DNA of 64,000 nt from RHKX01 sp963823275 (GTDB lineage: Bacteria > Actinomycetota > Thermoleophilia > Solirubrobacterales > 70-9): positions 56,732 through 120,731 of the forward strand of contig CAWGKW010000003.1 in the NCBI GenBank assembly GCA_963823275.1, given 5' to 3'. A program made the position numbers and the translations under genes. The notes below the pieces were generated by a model, which had not been told where the DNA came from, ran no database searches, and saw nothing but the letters and a program-made list of their open reading frames with translations. Positions 29,323 to 37,830 of this stretch are shown here, piece by piece. Within the stretch, counting starts at the first letter, position 1; every line of letters starts with the position of its first letter.

Positions 29323-29801
29323 CCGAGACCGACGAGCTCCCGGAGGAGCCGGCTGAGCGCGTCCGCGCGATCGTTGATCGAGTGCTGGACGAGATCGACC
29401 TCGACGCGGAGGTCGAGATCAGCGAGACCGATGAGGAGATCCTCGCCGAGATCGACGGCCCCGACGAGCTCGGGATCCTGATCGGTCGCCGCGGGCAGAC
29501 CCTCGACGCCCTCCAACTCCTCTGCTACCGGGCTGCCTCGCTCGGGGTCACCGACCGCAAGCGGGTCACGCTCGACGCGGCCGGGTATCGGGAGCGCCGA
29601 CGGATCCTGCTTGAGGAGGAGGCTGTCATTGCCGCCGAACGCGCCACTCGCAACGACGAGCCGGTTCGCCTCGAGCCGATGTCGGCGAGCGAGCGTCGCA
29701 TGGTCCACGAGGTCCTCAAGGAACGCAGCGACGTCGAGACCTACAGCGAGGGCGACGAGCCTGAGCGCAGGATCGTCGTCGCGCCGCTGATCACCGACTG
29801 A
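29319..29801 (+). CDS. jag: KH-R3H RNA-binding protein (Jag/KhpB)
   Basis: 160 aa. An acidic N-terminus is followed by a KH domain with ILIGRRGQTLDALQLLCYR and a C-terminal R3H domain with LEPMSASERRMVHEVLKER. Binds RNA and affects cell elongation in Gram-positives. Classical neighbour of yidC; ATG overlaps the yidC stop. Confidence 0.95.
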   Translation: MTETDELPEEPAERVRAIVDRVLDEIDLDAEVEISETDEEILAEIDGPDELGILIGRRGQTLDALQLLCYRAASLGVTDRKRVTLDAAGYRERRRILLEEEAVIAAERATRNDEPVRLEPMSASERRMVHEVLKERSDVETYSEGDEPERRIVVAPLITD

Positions 29802-30503
29802 TTGGGCCGATTGAGCGAGCCCCTGCCCCAGCCGGAGCTGACCAGCTCCGCCCGGAAGGCTCTGAAGCCGGTCGTGATGCTCCTCGGCAGCGCCGAGTCG
29901 GCGCCCAGTTCAGTCGTCGATCCCGAGCCCGCCTGGCGGATCCACGTCGCCGACAGCCTCAGCGGACTGGGCTTCGACGAGCTTCGCTCGGCGTCCAGGA
30001 TCGCCGACGTCGGGTCGGGCGCAGGCTTCCCCGGGCTGGTTCTCGCGGCGATGCTCCCCGACGCCCGTGTCGACCTGATCGAGTCGAATACCCGTAAGTC
30101 GGAGTTCATCGAGCGAGCCGCAAGGAGGGGGGGAATCACCAATGCTCATGCGGTAAACGACCGTGCCGAGGACTGGGCCGGCGGCGCCGGACGCGAGGGC
30201 TACGATGCCGTGACGGCCCGCGCCGTCGCCCGCCTGAGCACCCTCGCCGAACTCGCATCACCGCTGCTCGCCGACGGCGGCGTGCTGGTCGCCTGGAAGG
30301 GAAGGAGGGATCCGGACGAGGAGGCCGAACTTGAACGCGGGGCCCCCCGGCTCGCGATGGAGTTGACCGATGTCCGAACGGCCGATCCCTACCCGGGCAG
30401 CAAGAACCGGCACCTCTACCTGTTGCGGAAATCGGGCCCGACGCCGGCCGATCTTCCGCGCCGCGCCGGGATGGCGAAGAAGCGCCCGCGGGGCGTGATC
30501 TAG
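29802..30503 (+). CDS. rsmG: 16S rRNA (guanine527-N7)-methyltransferase RsmG
   Basis: 233 aa from TTG 29802, directly after the jag TGA. SAM-binding motif ADVGSGAGFPGLVLAAM, then LIESNTRKSEFIERAARR and VTARAVARLSTLAELASPLL, all typical of RsmG/GidB. The C-terminus has PYPGSKNRHLYLLRK. Acts on the 530 loop of 16S rRNA. Confidence 0.95.
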   Translation: MGRLSEPLPQPELTSSARKALKPVVMLLGSAESAPSSVVDPEPAWRIHVADSLSGLGFDELRSASRIADVGSGAGFPGLVLAAMLPDARVDLIESNTRKSEFIERAARRGGITNAHAVNDRAEDWAGGAGREGYDAVTARAVARLSTLAELASPLLADGGVLVAWKGRRDPDEEAELERGAPRLAMELTDVRTADPYPGSKNRHLYLLRKSGPTPADLPRRAGMAKKRPRGVI

Positions 30504-30535
30504 AGTCGCCGGGGTTCCAGGGGAGAAGGCAGCAG

Positions 30536-31294
30536 ATGGGCTACGTCTACGCGATCGCGAATCAGAAGGGTGGGGTGGGGAAGACCACCACCACCGTCAA
30601 CCTGGCTGCCTGCATCGCGGAAACGGGCAGGCAGACGCTGGTCGTCGATCTCGACCCGCAGTGCAACGCCACCGTGACGCTGGGGCTCGACCGCGAGGCG
30701 AGGCCTTCCACCTACGACACCCTCTGCGGGGAGGTTTCGATCGCCGAGGCGGCCCGGCCGACCGATGCCGACAACCTCTGGGTCGTCCCGGCCAACCGCG
30801 ACCTTGCCGGCGCCTCGGTGGAGCTGCCGAGACTCGAGGACTCCGAGTACCGCCTTCGCGACGGCCTCGGACCCGTCCGTGAGCGCTTTGCAGCCACCTT
30901 CCTCGACTGCCCGCCCTCCCTCGGCCCGATCACCGTCAACGCGCTCGCCGCTGCGGACCGTGTGATCGTGCCGGTTCAGGCCGAGTACCTTGCGCTGGAG
31001 GGGCTGGTGCAGTTCCTCGACACGCTGCAGACGGTCAGGCGTCAGCTCAACCCCTCGCTGGTTCTGACCGGGATCGCGATCACCATGGCCGACGATCGAA
31101 CCCGCCTATCCCAAGACGTGGAGCATGAACTGAAAGACCACTTCACCGACCTCGTCCTCGCGACGGTCATCCCGCGCAGCGTCCGCCTCGCGGAGGCGCC
31201 GAGCTTCGGCCTGCCCGTGATCGCCCACGCTCCCGAATCGCGCGGAGCCGTCGCGTATCGGGCCCTCGCCGCGGAGGTGCTGTCCCGTGGCTAG
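30536..31294 (+). CDS. parA: Chromosome partitioning ATPase ParA (Soj)
   Basis: 252 aa. Deviant Walker A NQKGGVGKTTTTVNLAA, Walker B-like FLDCPPSLGPITVNAL, and the C-terminal VIPRSVRLAEAPSFGLPV motif. Lacks an N-terminal HTH, so chromosomal type. Its stop overlaps parB by 8 nt. Works with ParB and the parS-like sites about 2.3 kb upstream. Confidence 0.96.
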   Translation: MGYVYAIANQKGGVGKTTTTVNLAACIAETGRQTLVVDLDPQCNATVTLGLDREARPSTYDTLCGEVSIAEAARPTDADNLWVVPANRDLAGASVELPRLEDSEYRLRDGLGPVRERFAATFLDCPPSLGPITVNALAAADRVIVPVQAEYLALEGLVQFLDTLQTVRRQLNPSLVLTGIAITMADDRTRLSQDVEHELKDHFTDLVLATVIPRSVRLAEAPSFGLPVIAHAPESRGAVAYRALAAEVLSRG

Positions 31295-32153
31295 GAAGAC
31301 CGGCCGAGCGCCCGGGATGGGCAGGGGCCTGGCGGCGATCCTGCCTGAGTCCCATGAGCTCGACGAGCCGTCCTACCGCGACGTCCCGGTTGAGCTGATC
31401 CGCCCCAATGCCTCCCAGCCCCGAAAGTCCTTCGACGACGACGCGCTCGATCGCCTCGCCGAGTCGATCATCGAGAGCGGAGTCGTCCAGCCGCTCGTCG
31501 TCCTCCCGCTCAGCGACGGCCGCTACGAGCTGATCGCCGGAGAGCGCCGCTGGCGAGCCGCTCAAAAGGCCGGGCTGGCCACCGTCCCCGCGATCCTCCG
31601 AACCGAAGATGAGACAAAACGCCTGCAAATAGCGCTAGTTGAGAACATGGCGCGGGAGGATCTGAACCCGATCGAGGAGGCTCGGGCGTGTGCCGAGCTG
31701 GTCGATGGACTCGACCTGAGCAAGGAGGAGGTCGCCCGCCGCGTCGGTCGCAGCCGCTCGGCCGTCTCCAACCTGATCCGACTTCTCGATCTGCCCGACC
31801 AGGTGGTGACGATGCTCGAGTCGGGAGAGCTGAGCGAGGGCCATGGCCGCGCTCTGCTCGCCGCCAAGGGACAGGAGGAGCGCCGCGCACTTGCCCGACG
31901 GGCGGTTGCCGGCGGCTGGTCGGTGCGGGAGACGGAGCGCCGGGCCAAGGGTGAGACCGGCGCTCCGAAGCCCAAGCCTCGGAGGCTCCACCCCGACGAG
32001 GAGGCCGCGGTCGGCAGGGCCGAGGACGCCCTCGAGCGAGCGCTCGGTCACGACGTCCGAGTCCGCTCCGGACCCCGGGGCCTGACCGCTCAGATCCGCT
32101 TCGCCGACCTCGACGAGGCACTCAGGCTCGCGAAGTCGCTGCGCCGCAAGTGA
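31287..32153 (+). CDS. parB: Chromosome partitioning protein ParB
   Basis: 288 aa from GTG 31287. Short N-terminal ParA-contact region (GMGRGLAAILPE), CTP-binding ParB/Srx domain with IRPNASQPRKSFDDDALDRL, GERRWRAAQKAGL and ENMAREDLNPIEEA, HTH with VGRSRSAVSNLIRLLDLP, and a C-terminal dimerisation domain. Binds parS and spreads as a CTP clamp. Confidence 0.96.
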   Translation: MARKTGRAPGMGRGLAAILPESHELDEPSYRDVPVELIRPNASQPRKSFDDDALDRLAESIIESGVVQPLVVLPLSDGRYELIAGERRWRAAQKAGLATVPAILRTEDETKRLQIALVENMAREDLNPIEEARACAELVDGLDLSKEEVARRVGRSRSAVSNLIRLLDLPDQVVTMLESGELSEGHGRALLAAKGQEERRALARRAVAGGWSVRETERRAKGETGAPKPKPRRLHPDEEAAVGRAEDALERALGHDVRVRSGPRGLTAQIRFADLDEALRLAKSLRRK

Positions 32154-32180
32154 GCCCCGCCCGGCGGCCAGACAGTCATC

Positions 32181-32186
32181 TAGAAT
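32181..32186 (+). promoter_or_regulatory. Candidate -10 box of tRNA-Ile
   Basis: TAGAAT lies 11 nt upstream of the mature tRNA 5' end. No good -35 is visible at 16-18 bp spacing. Confidence 0.45.
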
Positions 32187-32196
32187 GCGCGCTCGC

Positions 32197-32270
<74 letters not shown>

Positions 32271-32280
32271 CTTGCAACAG

Positions 32281-32778
32281 ATGCAGATCTACGGCGTCAG
32301 TTTCGACATGGTCGGCAAGCAGCCAATCGTGTTGTTGAAGACGACCGACGGCAACCGCTTTCTCCCGATCTGGATCGGCCATCCCGAGGCGGCGGCGATC
32401 CTGATGAAGCTCCAGGGCGCCAGCACTCCGCGGCCGATGACCCACGACCTGATCGCCGACGTCCTGGACAACATCGACGCCAAGTGCGAACGGGTCTCCG
32501 TCACCGAGCTTCGCGACAACACCTTCTACGCGACGATCACCCTGTCGATCGACGGGGCCGAGGTCGAGATCGACTCGCGGCCCTCCGACGCGCTCGCGCT
32601 CGCAGTCCGCTGCGAGGCCCCGATCTTCGCGGCGGAGGAGGTCATCGAGGAATCCTCGATCGAGTTCGAGCACGAGGTCGAGGATCAGGAGGAGGTCGTG
32701 GAGAAGTTCAAGGACTTCCTCGACGAGGTCACGCCCGAGGACTTCGCCGACGGCGAGGACGAGCCGCCGACCTCATGA
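32281..32778 (+). CDS. Bifunctional nuclease domain (BFN/DUF151) protein
   Basis: 165 aa from ATG 32281; a TTG at 32272, two nt after the tRNA, is the alternative. Core MQIYGVSFDMVGKQPIVLLK, LPIWIGHPEAAAI, TFYATI and the signature SRPSDALALAVRCEAPI match BFN proteins, proposed to have DNase and RNase activity. The C-terminus adds an acidic coiled-coil-like tail (UVR-like region). Its stop overlaps the next gene (ATGA). Confidence 0.92.
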   Translation: MQIYGVSFDMVGKQPIVLLKTTDGNRFLPIWIGHPEAAAILMKLQGASTPRPMTHDLIADVLDNIDAKCERVSVTELRDNTFYATITLSIDGAEVEIDSRPSDALALAVRCEAPIFAAEEVIEESSIEFEHEVEDQEEVVEKFKDFLDEVTPEDFADGEDEPPTS

Positions 32779-34184
32779 TCCGTCGTGGCGGATACCTTCT
32801 TGGGTGGGCCGGCCTGCTGCTGGTCCTCGGTCTGCTTGCGGCCCCCGGCGCCGGCGCCGATCAGCGGATCTTCATCAGCAACTACGTCAGCGGGTCGATC
32901 GTCCAGGCGAATGTCGATCGATCCGGTGACATCGACCCGTTGCAGGCCTTGGTTACGGGTTCCGCCAGCCTCGAGGGTGTCGCGGTCAGCCCCGGAGGCA
33001 AGTTCCTCTACGCCGCGGGTACGAGTGATGGAAGGCTCTATGGGTACGAGGTCGAAAAGGGGGGAGGGCTCGTCCCCGTCCCCGGGGCGCCGGTGGACTA
33101 CGCGGCGGGCACCGGGATCTCACCGGTGGTCACACCGGACGGAAAGAACCTCTTCGTCTCCGCGCCTGATGCGAACCGCGTCTTCGGGTTCGATCTGGAT
33201 TCGGATGGCTCCCCAGTGCCGACCAGTTCGACGTCCACCTCGCCGGGCTTCGCCCCCGCCCCCAACGGCCTGGCGATCAGCCCGTCCGGCAAGCTCCTGT
33301 TCAGCGCCGGCACGAACACCGGCTCGCCGGGGTCGGGCTTCATCACCATCTTCAAGGTCGGCTCCGGGGGAAAGCTGAACGAGATTGCCGGCGGCCCTGT
33401 GGAGACGGGCCTAGAGCCCTACGCGCTGTCGGTCTCACCTGACGGTAAGCATCTGTACGTGGCCGACCGCGGCTCCCCGGCCTTCATCCACGCATACTCG
33501 ATCGCCTCCGGAGGCGGCCTGGCCGAGCTGGCGGATTCGCCGTACCCTGCCGACGGTGCCAATCCCTTCGGCATGGCGATCTCTCCCGACGGCCTCAGTC
33601 TCTACACCGCCAACTACAACAGCGACACGATCAGCGGCTTCGCGATCGAATCAGACGGCGACCTGACCGCCCTGCCGGGCAGCGTCTACGCCGGTCCCAC
33701 GAATCCGGCCGCGCTGTCGTTCACGGCATCGGGTGAAACGATGTTTGCGGTCAGCGGCACCAACTTCGGCCTCGGCGTCTTCGGGTTCGAGGAGGGTGGA
33801 GTCCCGGCCCCGATCGTGCTGTCGTTGTTCAGCGCCCCGGGTGACTTCCAATCGGTCGCGCTGACGCCGGCTCAGCCGCCGAAGGCCAAGCTGAAGGCGA
33901 AGCGGAAGGTCAAGGTCGGAAGGGCGGTCAAGCTGAGCGCCAAGAAGTCCAGCGACGATGGCGATGTCGTCGAGTACGCCTGGAGGTTCGGCGACGGCGA
34001 GAGGACATTCACGATGCGACCCAGGGTCACCCACACCTACGGGCGCAAGGGCAGGTACAAGGTCACCGTCACGCTCACCGACGACGATGGCTGCTCGACG
34101 AAGTACGTCGCCTCAGGCCAGACCGCCTACTGCAACGGCTCCGAGCGGGCCAAGGCGTCGAAGAAGATCAAGGTCGAGAAGTAG
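32775..34184 (+). CDS. Secreted beta-propeller (lactonase-like) protein with C-terminal PKD domain
   Basis: About 469 aa from ATG 32775. Signal peptide (LLGWAGLLLVLGLLAAPGAGA) then a propeller built from repeats such as SPGGKFLYAAG, TPDGKNLFVSA, SPSGKLLFSAG, SPDGKHLYVAD and SPDGLSLYTAN, as in the YncE/6-phosphogluconolactonase-like fold. A very Lys-rich linker (AKLKAKRKVKVGRAVKL) leads to a PKD domain (VEYAWRFGDG; THTYGRKGRYKVTVTLTDDDG). Probably an extracytoplasmic binding or adhesion protein; catalytic lactonase function is not claimed. Confidence 0.87.
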   Translation: MIRRGGYLLGWAGLLLVLGLLAAPGAGADQRIFISNYVSGSIVQANVDRSGDIDPLQALVTGSASLEGVAVSPGGKFLYAAGTSDGRLYGYEVEKGGGLVPVPGAPVDYAAGTGISPVVTPDGKNLFVSAPDANRVFGFDLDSDGSPVPTSSTSTSPGFAPAPNGLAISPSGKLLFSAGTNTGSPGSGFITIFKVGSGGKLNEIAGGPVETGLEPYALSVSPDGKHLYVADRGSPAFIHAYSIASGGGLAELADSPYPADGANPFGMAISPDGLSLYTANYNSDTISGFAIESDGDLTALPGSVYAGPTNPAALSFTASGETMFAVSGTNFGLGVFGFEEGGVPAPIVLSLFSAPGDFQSVALTPAQPPKAKLKAKRKVKVGRAVKLSAKKSSDDGDVVEYAWRFGDGERTFTMRPRVTHTYGRKGRYKVTVTLTDDDGCSTKYVASGQTAYCNGSERAKASKKIKVEK

Positions 34185-34218
34185 CCGACCGCTGGGCCTC
34201 GGGTACTCGTGGGTTTTC

Positions 34219-35145
34219 TCAGCGAAGTGCCAGCTCGAGGGCGCGCTCCACGAAGCGCTCGAAGCCGATCCCCGCGGCCTCCGCCGCCATCGGGAGCAGG
34301 GAGGTGTCGGTGAGTCCGGGAATCGAGTTGACCTCGAGCACCTGGGGACCCCGCTGCCCGCTCCCGAGGATCACGTCGACGCGGGCGAATCCCGCGCAGC
34401 CGAGGGCCGACCAGGTTCGCAGGGCGACCTCGTTGACCGCGTTGGTCTGCTCGGCGCTGATCTCCGCGGGGCAGACGTAGCGAGTCCGGCCGATCTCGTA
34501 GCGGGCCTCGTAGTTGAACGCGTCGGCCTCCTCGGGGATCGCCTCGACGATCGGCAGCGCCTCGCCGTCGAGGATCGAGACCGCCAGCTCGGCACCGTCG
34601 ACATGGCGCTCGATCAGCACCCGATCGTCGTAGCTGAGCGCGGCGACGAGCGCGGCGGGTATCTCGGCGGCCGTGCCGGCGAAGCGGACCCCGAGCGCCG
34701 ATCCCTGCCCGGCGGGTTTGACCACCAGGGGCAGCCCCAGCCTCGATTCGATCTCAGAGAATGCATCGGCCACCCCGAGCTCACGAAACGCCGCCGCTCC
34801 GAAGGCGACCCAGTCGGGCGTCGGGATCCCCGCCGCGCGCATCCGGTGCTTGGACTGGACCTTGTCCATGCAGAGCACGCTGGCAGCGACCCCCGGCCCC
34901 GTGTAGGGGATTCCGAGCAGCTCGAGCAGCGATTGGACGGTCCCGTCCTCGCCCCCGGGGCCGTGCAGGGCGATGAAGGCGACGTCGGGTCGCTCGGATT
35001 TGAGCCTGCTGACGAGACGATCGTCGGCGTCGATCGGGACGACCTGATGGCCCAGCGCCGCGGCGGCATCCTCGACCCGGGCCCCCGACTGCAGCGAGAT
35101 CGCCCGCTCGAGGGATCGCCCGCCCTTCAGAACCGCGACCTTCAT
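34219..35145 (-). CDS. ddl: D-alanine--D-alanine ligase (copy 2)
   Basis: 308 aa ATP-grasp ligase. Motifs LKGGRSLERAISLQSG, IALHGPGGEDGTVQSLLE, VVKPAGQGSALGV, FNYEARYEIGRTRYVCPAE and EVNSIPGLTDTSLLP. The tyrosine in NYEARY is the type seen in D-Ala-D-Ala rather than D-Ala-D-Lac enzymes. It is clearly different in sequence from copy 1 at 3683-4648. Start overlaps the stop of the upstream aminotransferase, so the pair is an operon. Confidence 0.93.
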   Translation of the reverse strand: MKVAVLKGGRSLERAISLQSGARVEDAAAALGHQVVPIDADDRLVSRLKSERPDVAFIALHGPGGEDGTVQSLLELLGIPYTGPGVAASVLCMDKVQSKHRMRAAGIPTPDWVAFGAAAFRELGVADAFSEIESRLGLPLVVKPAGQGSALGVRFAGTAAEIPAALVAALSYDDRVLIERHVDGAELAVSILDGEALPIVEAIPEEADAFNYEARYEIGRTRYVCPAEISAEQTNAVNEVALRTWSALGCAGFARVDVILGSGQRGPQVLEVNSIPGLTDTSLLPMAAEAAGIGFERFVERALELALR

Positions 35146-36530
35146 GAGGCTGGGCCGGCCGCCGGCCGGCGATGGAAGGGCAGGACCTCGCCGGGAGGAT
35201 CCGGTTCAGGCGGTACGACGATCTCGTGGGTCCCGGTCATCGTCTCGTAGAGGTCGACCTGCTCGCCGACCACGGCGCCGATCCGGCGGATGCCCTCGGT
35301 GATCTCATCCGCAGTCTGCGCGGAGAAGTTGAGTCGCATCGAGCCGCTGCCGCGGCCGTCGACGAACGCGGCCTCGCCGGGGACGAAGGCAACGTTCTCG
35401 CGCAGCGCCTTGGCGAGCAGGTCGGTCGTGTTGATGTAGTCGGGCATCGTCGCCCAGACGAACAGTCCACCAGCGGGCGCCGACCAGGTCGCCTGCCGCG
35501 GGAAGTGGACCTCGAGCGCCTCCAGCATCGCGTCGCGGCGAACCCGGTAGACGCGCGTCAACTCATCGATGTAGTCGCGCCAGCGCCCCTCCCCGAAGTA
35601 CTCGCGGACGAAGAACTGGCTCAGCGTGGAAGTGCAGAGGTCGGCCGCCTGCTTGCCGAGCACGAGCTTCGCGCGAATCGGCGGCGGAGCGCAGACCCAG
35701 CCGACCCTGATCCCGGGGGAGAGGATCTTCGAGAAGGTCCCCATGTAGAGGACGTAGTCGCCCCCGTCGAGCGCGTAGAGGGTCGGCAATGGAGCCCCCT
35801 CGTAACGGAGGAGGCCATAGGGGTTGTCCTCGACGAGGAGGATCTCCCGCTCACGGGCGATCTCGATCAGGCGTTGCCGGCGCTCGAGCGAAAGCGTCAC
35901 GCCACCTGGGTTCTGAAAGGTGGGCACCGAGTAGATGAACTTCGGTCGCCGCCCCTCCCGATCGAGTGCCGCCAGCAGCTCCTCGAGGGCGTCGATCCGC
36001 ATCCCGTCCTCGTCCATCGCAACCTGCCGGGTATCGGCCTCATAAGAGCAGAAGACGGGAACGGCGCCCGGGTAGGTGGGGCCCTCCGCGATCACGACGT
36101 CGCCGGGATCGAGCAGCGTCTTACAGATCAGATCGAGCGCCTGCTGACCGCCGGAGGTGACGACGATGTCGTCGGGGTCGGGGCCCATGTCCTCCGCGGC
36201 CATCACGTTGCAGATCACCGCGCGGGTCTCCTCGAAGCCCTCGGTGGGCCCGTATTGGAGCGCCCTGGCGCTGTTCTCCTGAGCGATCCTCGTCATCTGG
36301 GCGGCGAACGACTCAGGGGGGAAGGTCGAGGTGTCCGGGAAGCCGCCGGCAAGCGAGATCACCTCCGGCCGAGAGGTGATCTCCATCAGGTCGCGCATCG
36401 CCGAGGAGCGCATCACCCGGGTGCGCTGGGCGAAGAGCCCGGCGTAGCGGGCGACATCGGAGGAGGTGCTGTGGGAGCGCCGGTGGGGCCTCGAGGCGGC
36501 CTGTTCATCGCTCGGTCGGGCGGGATCCAT
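35142..36530 (-). CDS. PLP-dependent aminotransferase, fold type I (MocR/LysN-like class without HTH)
   Basis: 462 aa. VISLAGGFPDTSTFPPESF, YGPTEGFEETR, VTSGGQQALDLICK, VEDNPYGLLRYEG and the PLP-lysine region YMGTFSKILSPGIRVGW place it with 2-aminoadipate/aromatic-type aminotransferases. Cytoplasmic. Long N-terminal (about 40 aa) and Pro-rich C-terminal extensions are unusual. Coupling to a D-Ala ligase suggests an amino-acid supply or modification step linked to wall precursors, but the substrate cannot be read from sequence. Confidence 0.88.
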   Translation of the reverse strand: MDPARPSDEQAASRPHRRSHSTSSDVARYAGLFAQRTRVMRSSAMRDLMEITSRPEVISLAGGFPDTSTFPPESFAAQMTRIAQENSARALQYGPTEGFEETRAVICNVMAAEDMGPDPDDIVVTSGGQQALDLICKTLLDPGDVVIAEGPTYPGAVPVFCSYEADTRQVAMDEDGMRIDALEELLAALDREGRRPKFIYSVPTFQNPGGVTLSLERRQRLIEIAREREILLVEDNPYGLLRYEGAPLPTLYALDGGDYVLYMGTFSKILSPGIRVGWVCAPPPIRAKLVLGKQAADLCTSTLSQFFVREYFGEGRWRDYIDELTRVYRVRRDAMLEALEVHFPRQATWSAPAGGLFVWATMPDYINTTDLLAKALRENVAFVPGEAAFVDGRGSGSMRLNFSAQTADEITEGIRRIGAVVGEQVDLYETMTGTHEIVVPPEPDPPGEVLPFHRRPAAGPAS

Positions 36531-36601
36531 CGACCAAGTTTCCTACAGGACCCCCGGAAGGGCGCCTGGATCGGATCGAGATGAACTAGCCTGCCCGGGC
36601 G

Positions 36602-37192
36602 ATGGACCTCTTCATGGCGATCTGCCAGGGCCTGGGGCTCGCCCTCGCCGTCGGGATCGGCGGGCCGCTCGCGGCGCTCTTCATCGCGATGATGGGATCC
36701 CTGGACGCCGGCATCCATCCCGACGGCACCGACTACGACTTCCTCGCCGCCACCTGGTTTCTGATCACGCTTCTGGCCCTCGTGGTCGTCGTGATGGTGG
36801 CCCGCGGCAGGCCGTCGCTCCGCTATCCCACGATCGCCGTCCTGGCCGCGATCGGAGCAATAGTCTGCGCCGCCTCGCTCGCTGAATCCGGCTACACCGC
36901 CTGGCCGGGGCTCGCGCTCGGGGCCCTCGCCGCCGCCCTCGCCGCGATCGTCTCCTACGGAGTGCTCGAGGGCGCGATCGCCCGCGCCAGGGGCAACGAG
37001 CCAGGCAGCAGGGAGGCGGATGCCGCCAACGTCCTCATCATCGCCTTCGCCGCCGCCGGCATCGTTCTCGCCGCCGTCTCTCTGTTCGTTCCGCCCGTGT
37101 CTCTCCTCGCGGTAGCAGCGCTCGCCTACCTCGCCCTCGCCCGCCGCCGCAAGGCCGACGAGAAGTACGAGGGCCTGCGAATCCTCAGGTAG
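36602..37192 (+). CDS. Polytopic membrane protein of unknown function
   Basis: 196 aa with five to six hydrophobic segments (LGLALAVGIGGPLAALFIAM, LITLLALVVVVMVA, AIGAIVCAA, LALGALAAALAAIVSYG, VLIIAFAAAGIVLAAVSL, LLAVAALAYLALA) and a basic C-terminal tail. The overall pattern recalls DUF4126 proteins but I am not certain. Divergent from the aminotransferase. Confidence 0.8.
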   Translation: MDLFMAICQGLGLALAVGIGGPLAALFIAMMGSLDAGIHPDGTDYDFLAATWFLITLLALVVVVMVARGRPSLRYPTIAVLAAIGAIVCAASLAESGYTAWPGLALGALAAALAAIVSYGVLEGAIARARGNEPGSREADAANVLIIAFAAAGIVLAAVSLFVPPVSLLAVAALAYLALARRRKADEKYEGLRILR

Positions 37193-37195
37193 GCC

Positions 37196-37753
37196 TCAGC
37201 CGAGTTTGCGGACCTCGGCGCCCACCGAAACCTCGCCCGGTTTCACAACCTTCGTGTTGACGCCCCGCAGGCGCATCTCCCGGCCCACGGCGGAGTTGAC
37301 GGTCTTCAGCGCGTCGACGCCGAAGCGACGGGAGAACTTGCCGCAGCCGAGGTGCGGCTCTGCGGTCACCTCGAGGATCGCGTCGCCGACCGCGAATCGA
37401 GCGCCGGTCGGCAGGTTGTCCTTGCTGAGGTCGAGATCCACGTAGAGCTGATCGCCCGCCGCCGCCCAGTCGAGATGATCCTCGCTGCCGGAGAACAGCG
37501 CGGCGGCGCGGGCGTTCATCACGGTCACCTGTGCCTCCGGGTCCGGTCCGCCATCCTCGGTGCCGGAGTTCGGCCGTCGCGACCACATGTCGCCGACGAG
37601 GCCGACGTCGGTCTCGAGCGAGCTCCTGGCGGGTAGCTCCCGCTCCTCCTCCGCCGGGCGCGCCACGAGCAGCTCCAGCCGCCCAACGTCGGTGGGGGCT
37701 GCGCCGACGTGGGCGAGTCCGGCTTCGAGCTGAAGACGATCGACGCTTGCCAT
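37196..37753 (-). CDS. MOSC domain protein
   Basis: About 185 aa from ATG 37753 (a TTG at 37813 gives a longer form). MOSC signature: GDQLYVDLDLSKDNLPTGAR, VGDAILEVTAEPHLGCGKF with the key Cys, RFGVDALKTVN and RGVNTKVVKPGEVSVG. MOSC domains bind or transfer sulfur, usually in molybdenum-cofactor-related reactions. No moco genes are adjacent. Convergent with the membrane protein gene. Confidence 0.88.
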   Translation of the reverse strand: MASVDRLQLEAGLAHVGAAPTDVGRLELLVARPAEEERELPARSSLETDVGLVGDMWSRRPNSGTEDGGPDPEAQVTVMNARAAALFSGSEDHLDWAAAGDQLYVDLDLSKDNLPTGARFAVGDAILEVTAEPHLGCGKFSRRFGVDALKTVNSAVGREMRLRGVNTKVVKPGEVSVGAEVRKLG

Positions 37754-37830
37754 CGCGCCGATGATCGCGAATCCGCCGCCGGCGCGCAACCGCGCAGGGG
37801 CCGGGTTCTGCAAACCTCAGGACTCCTCCA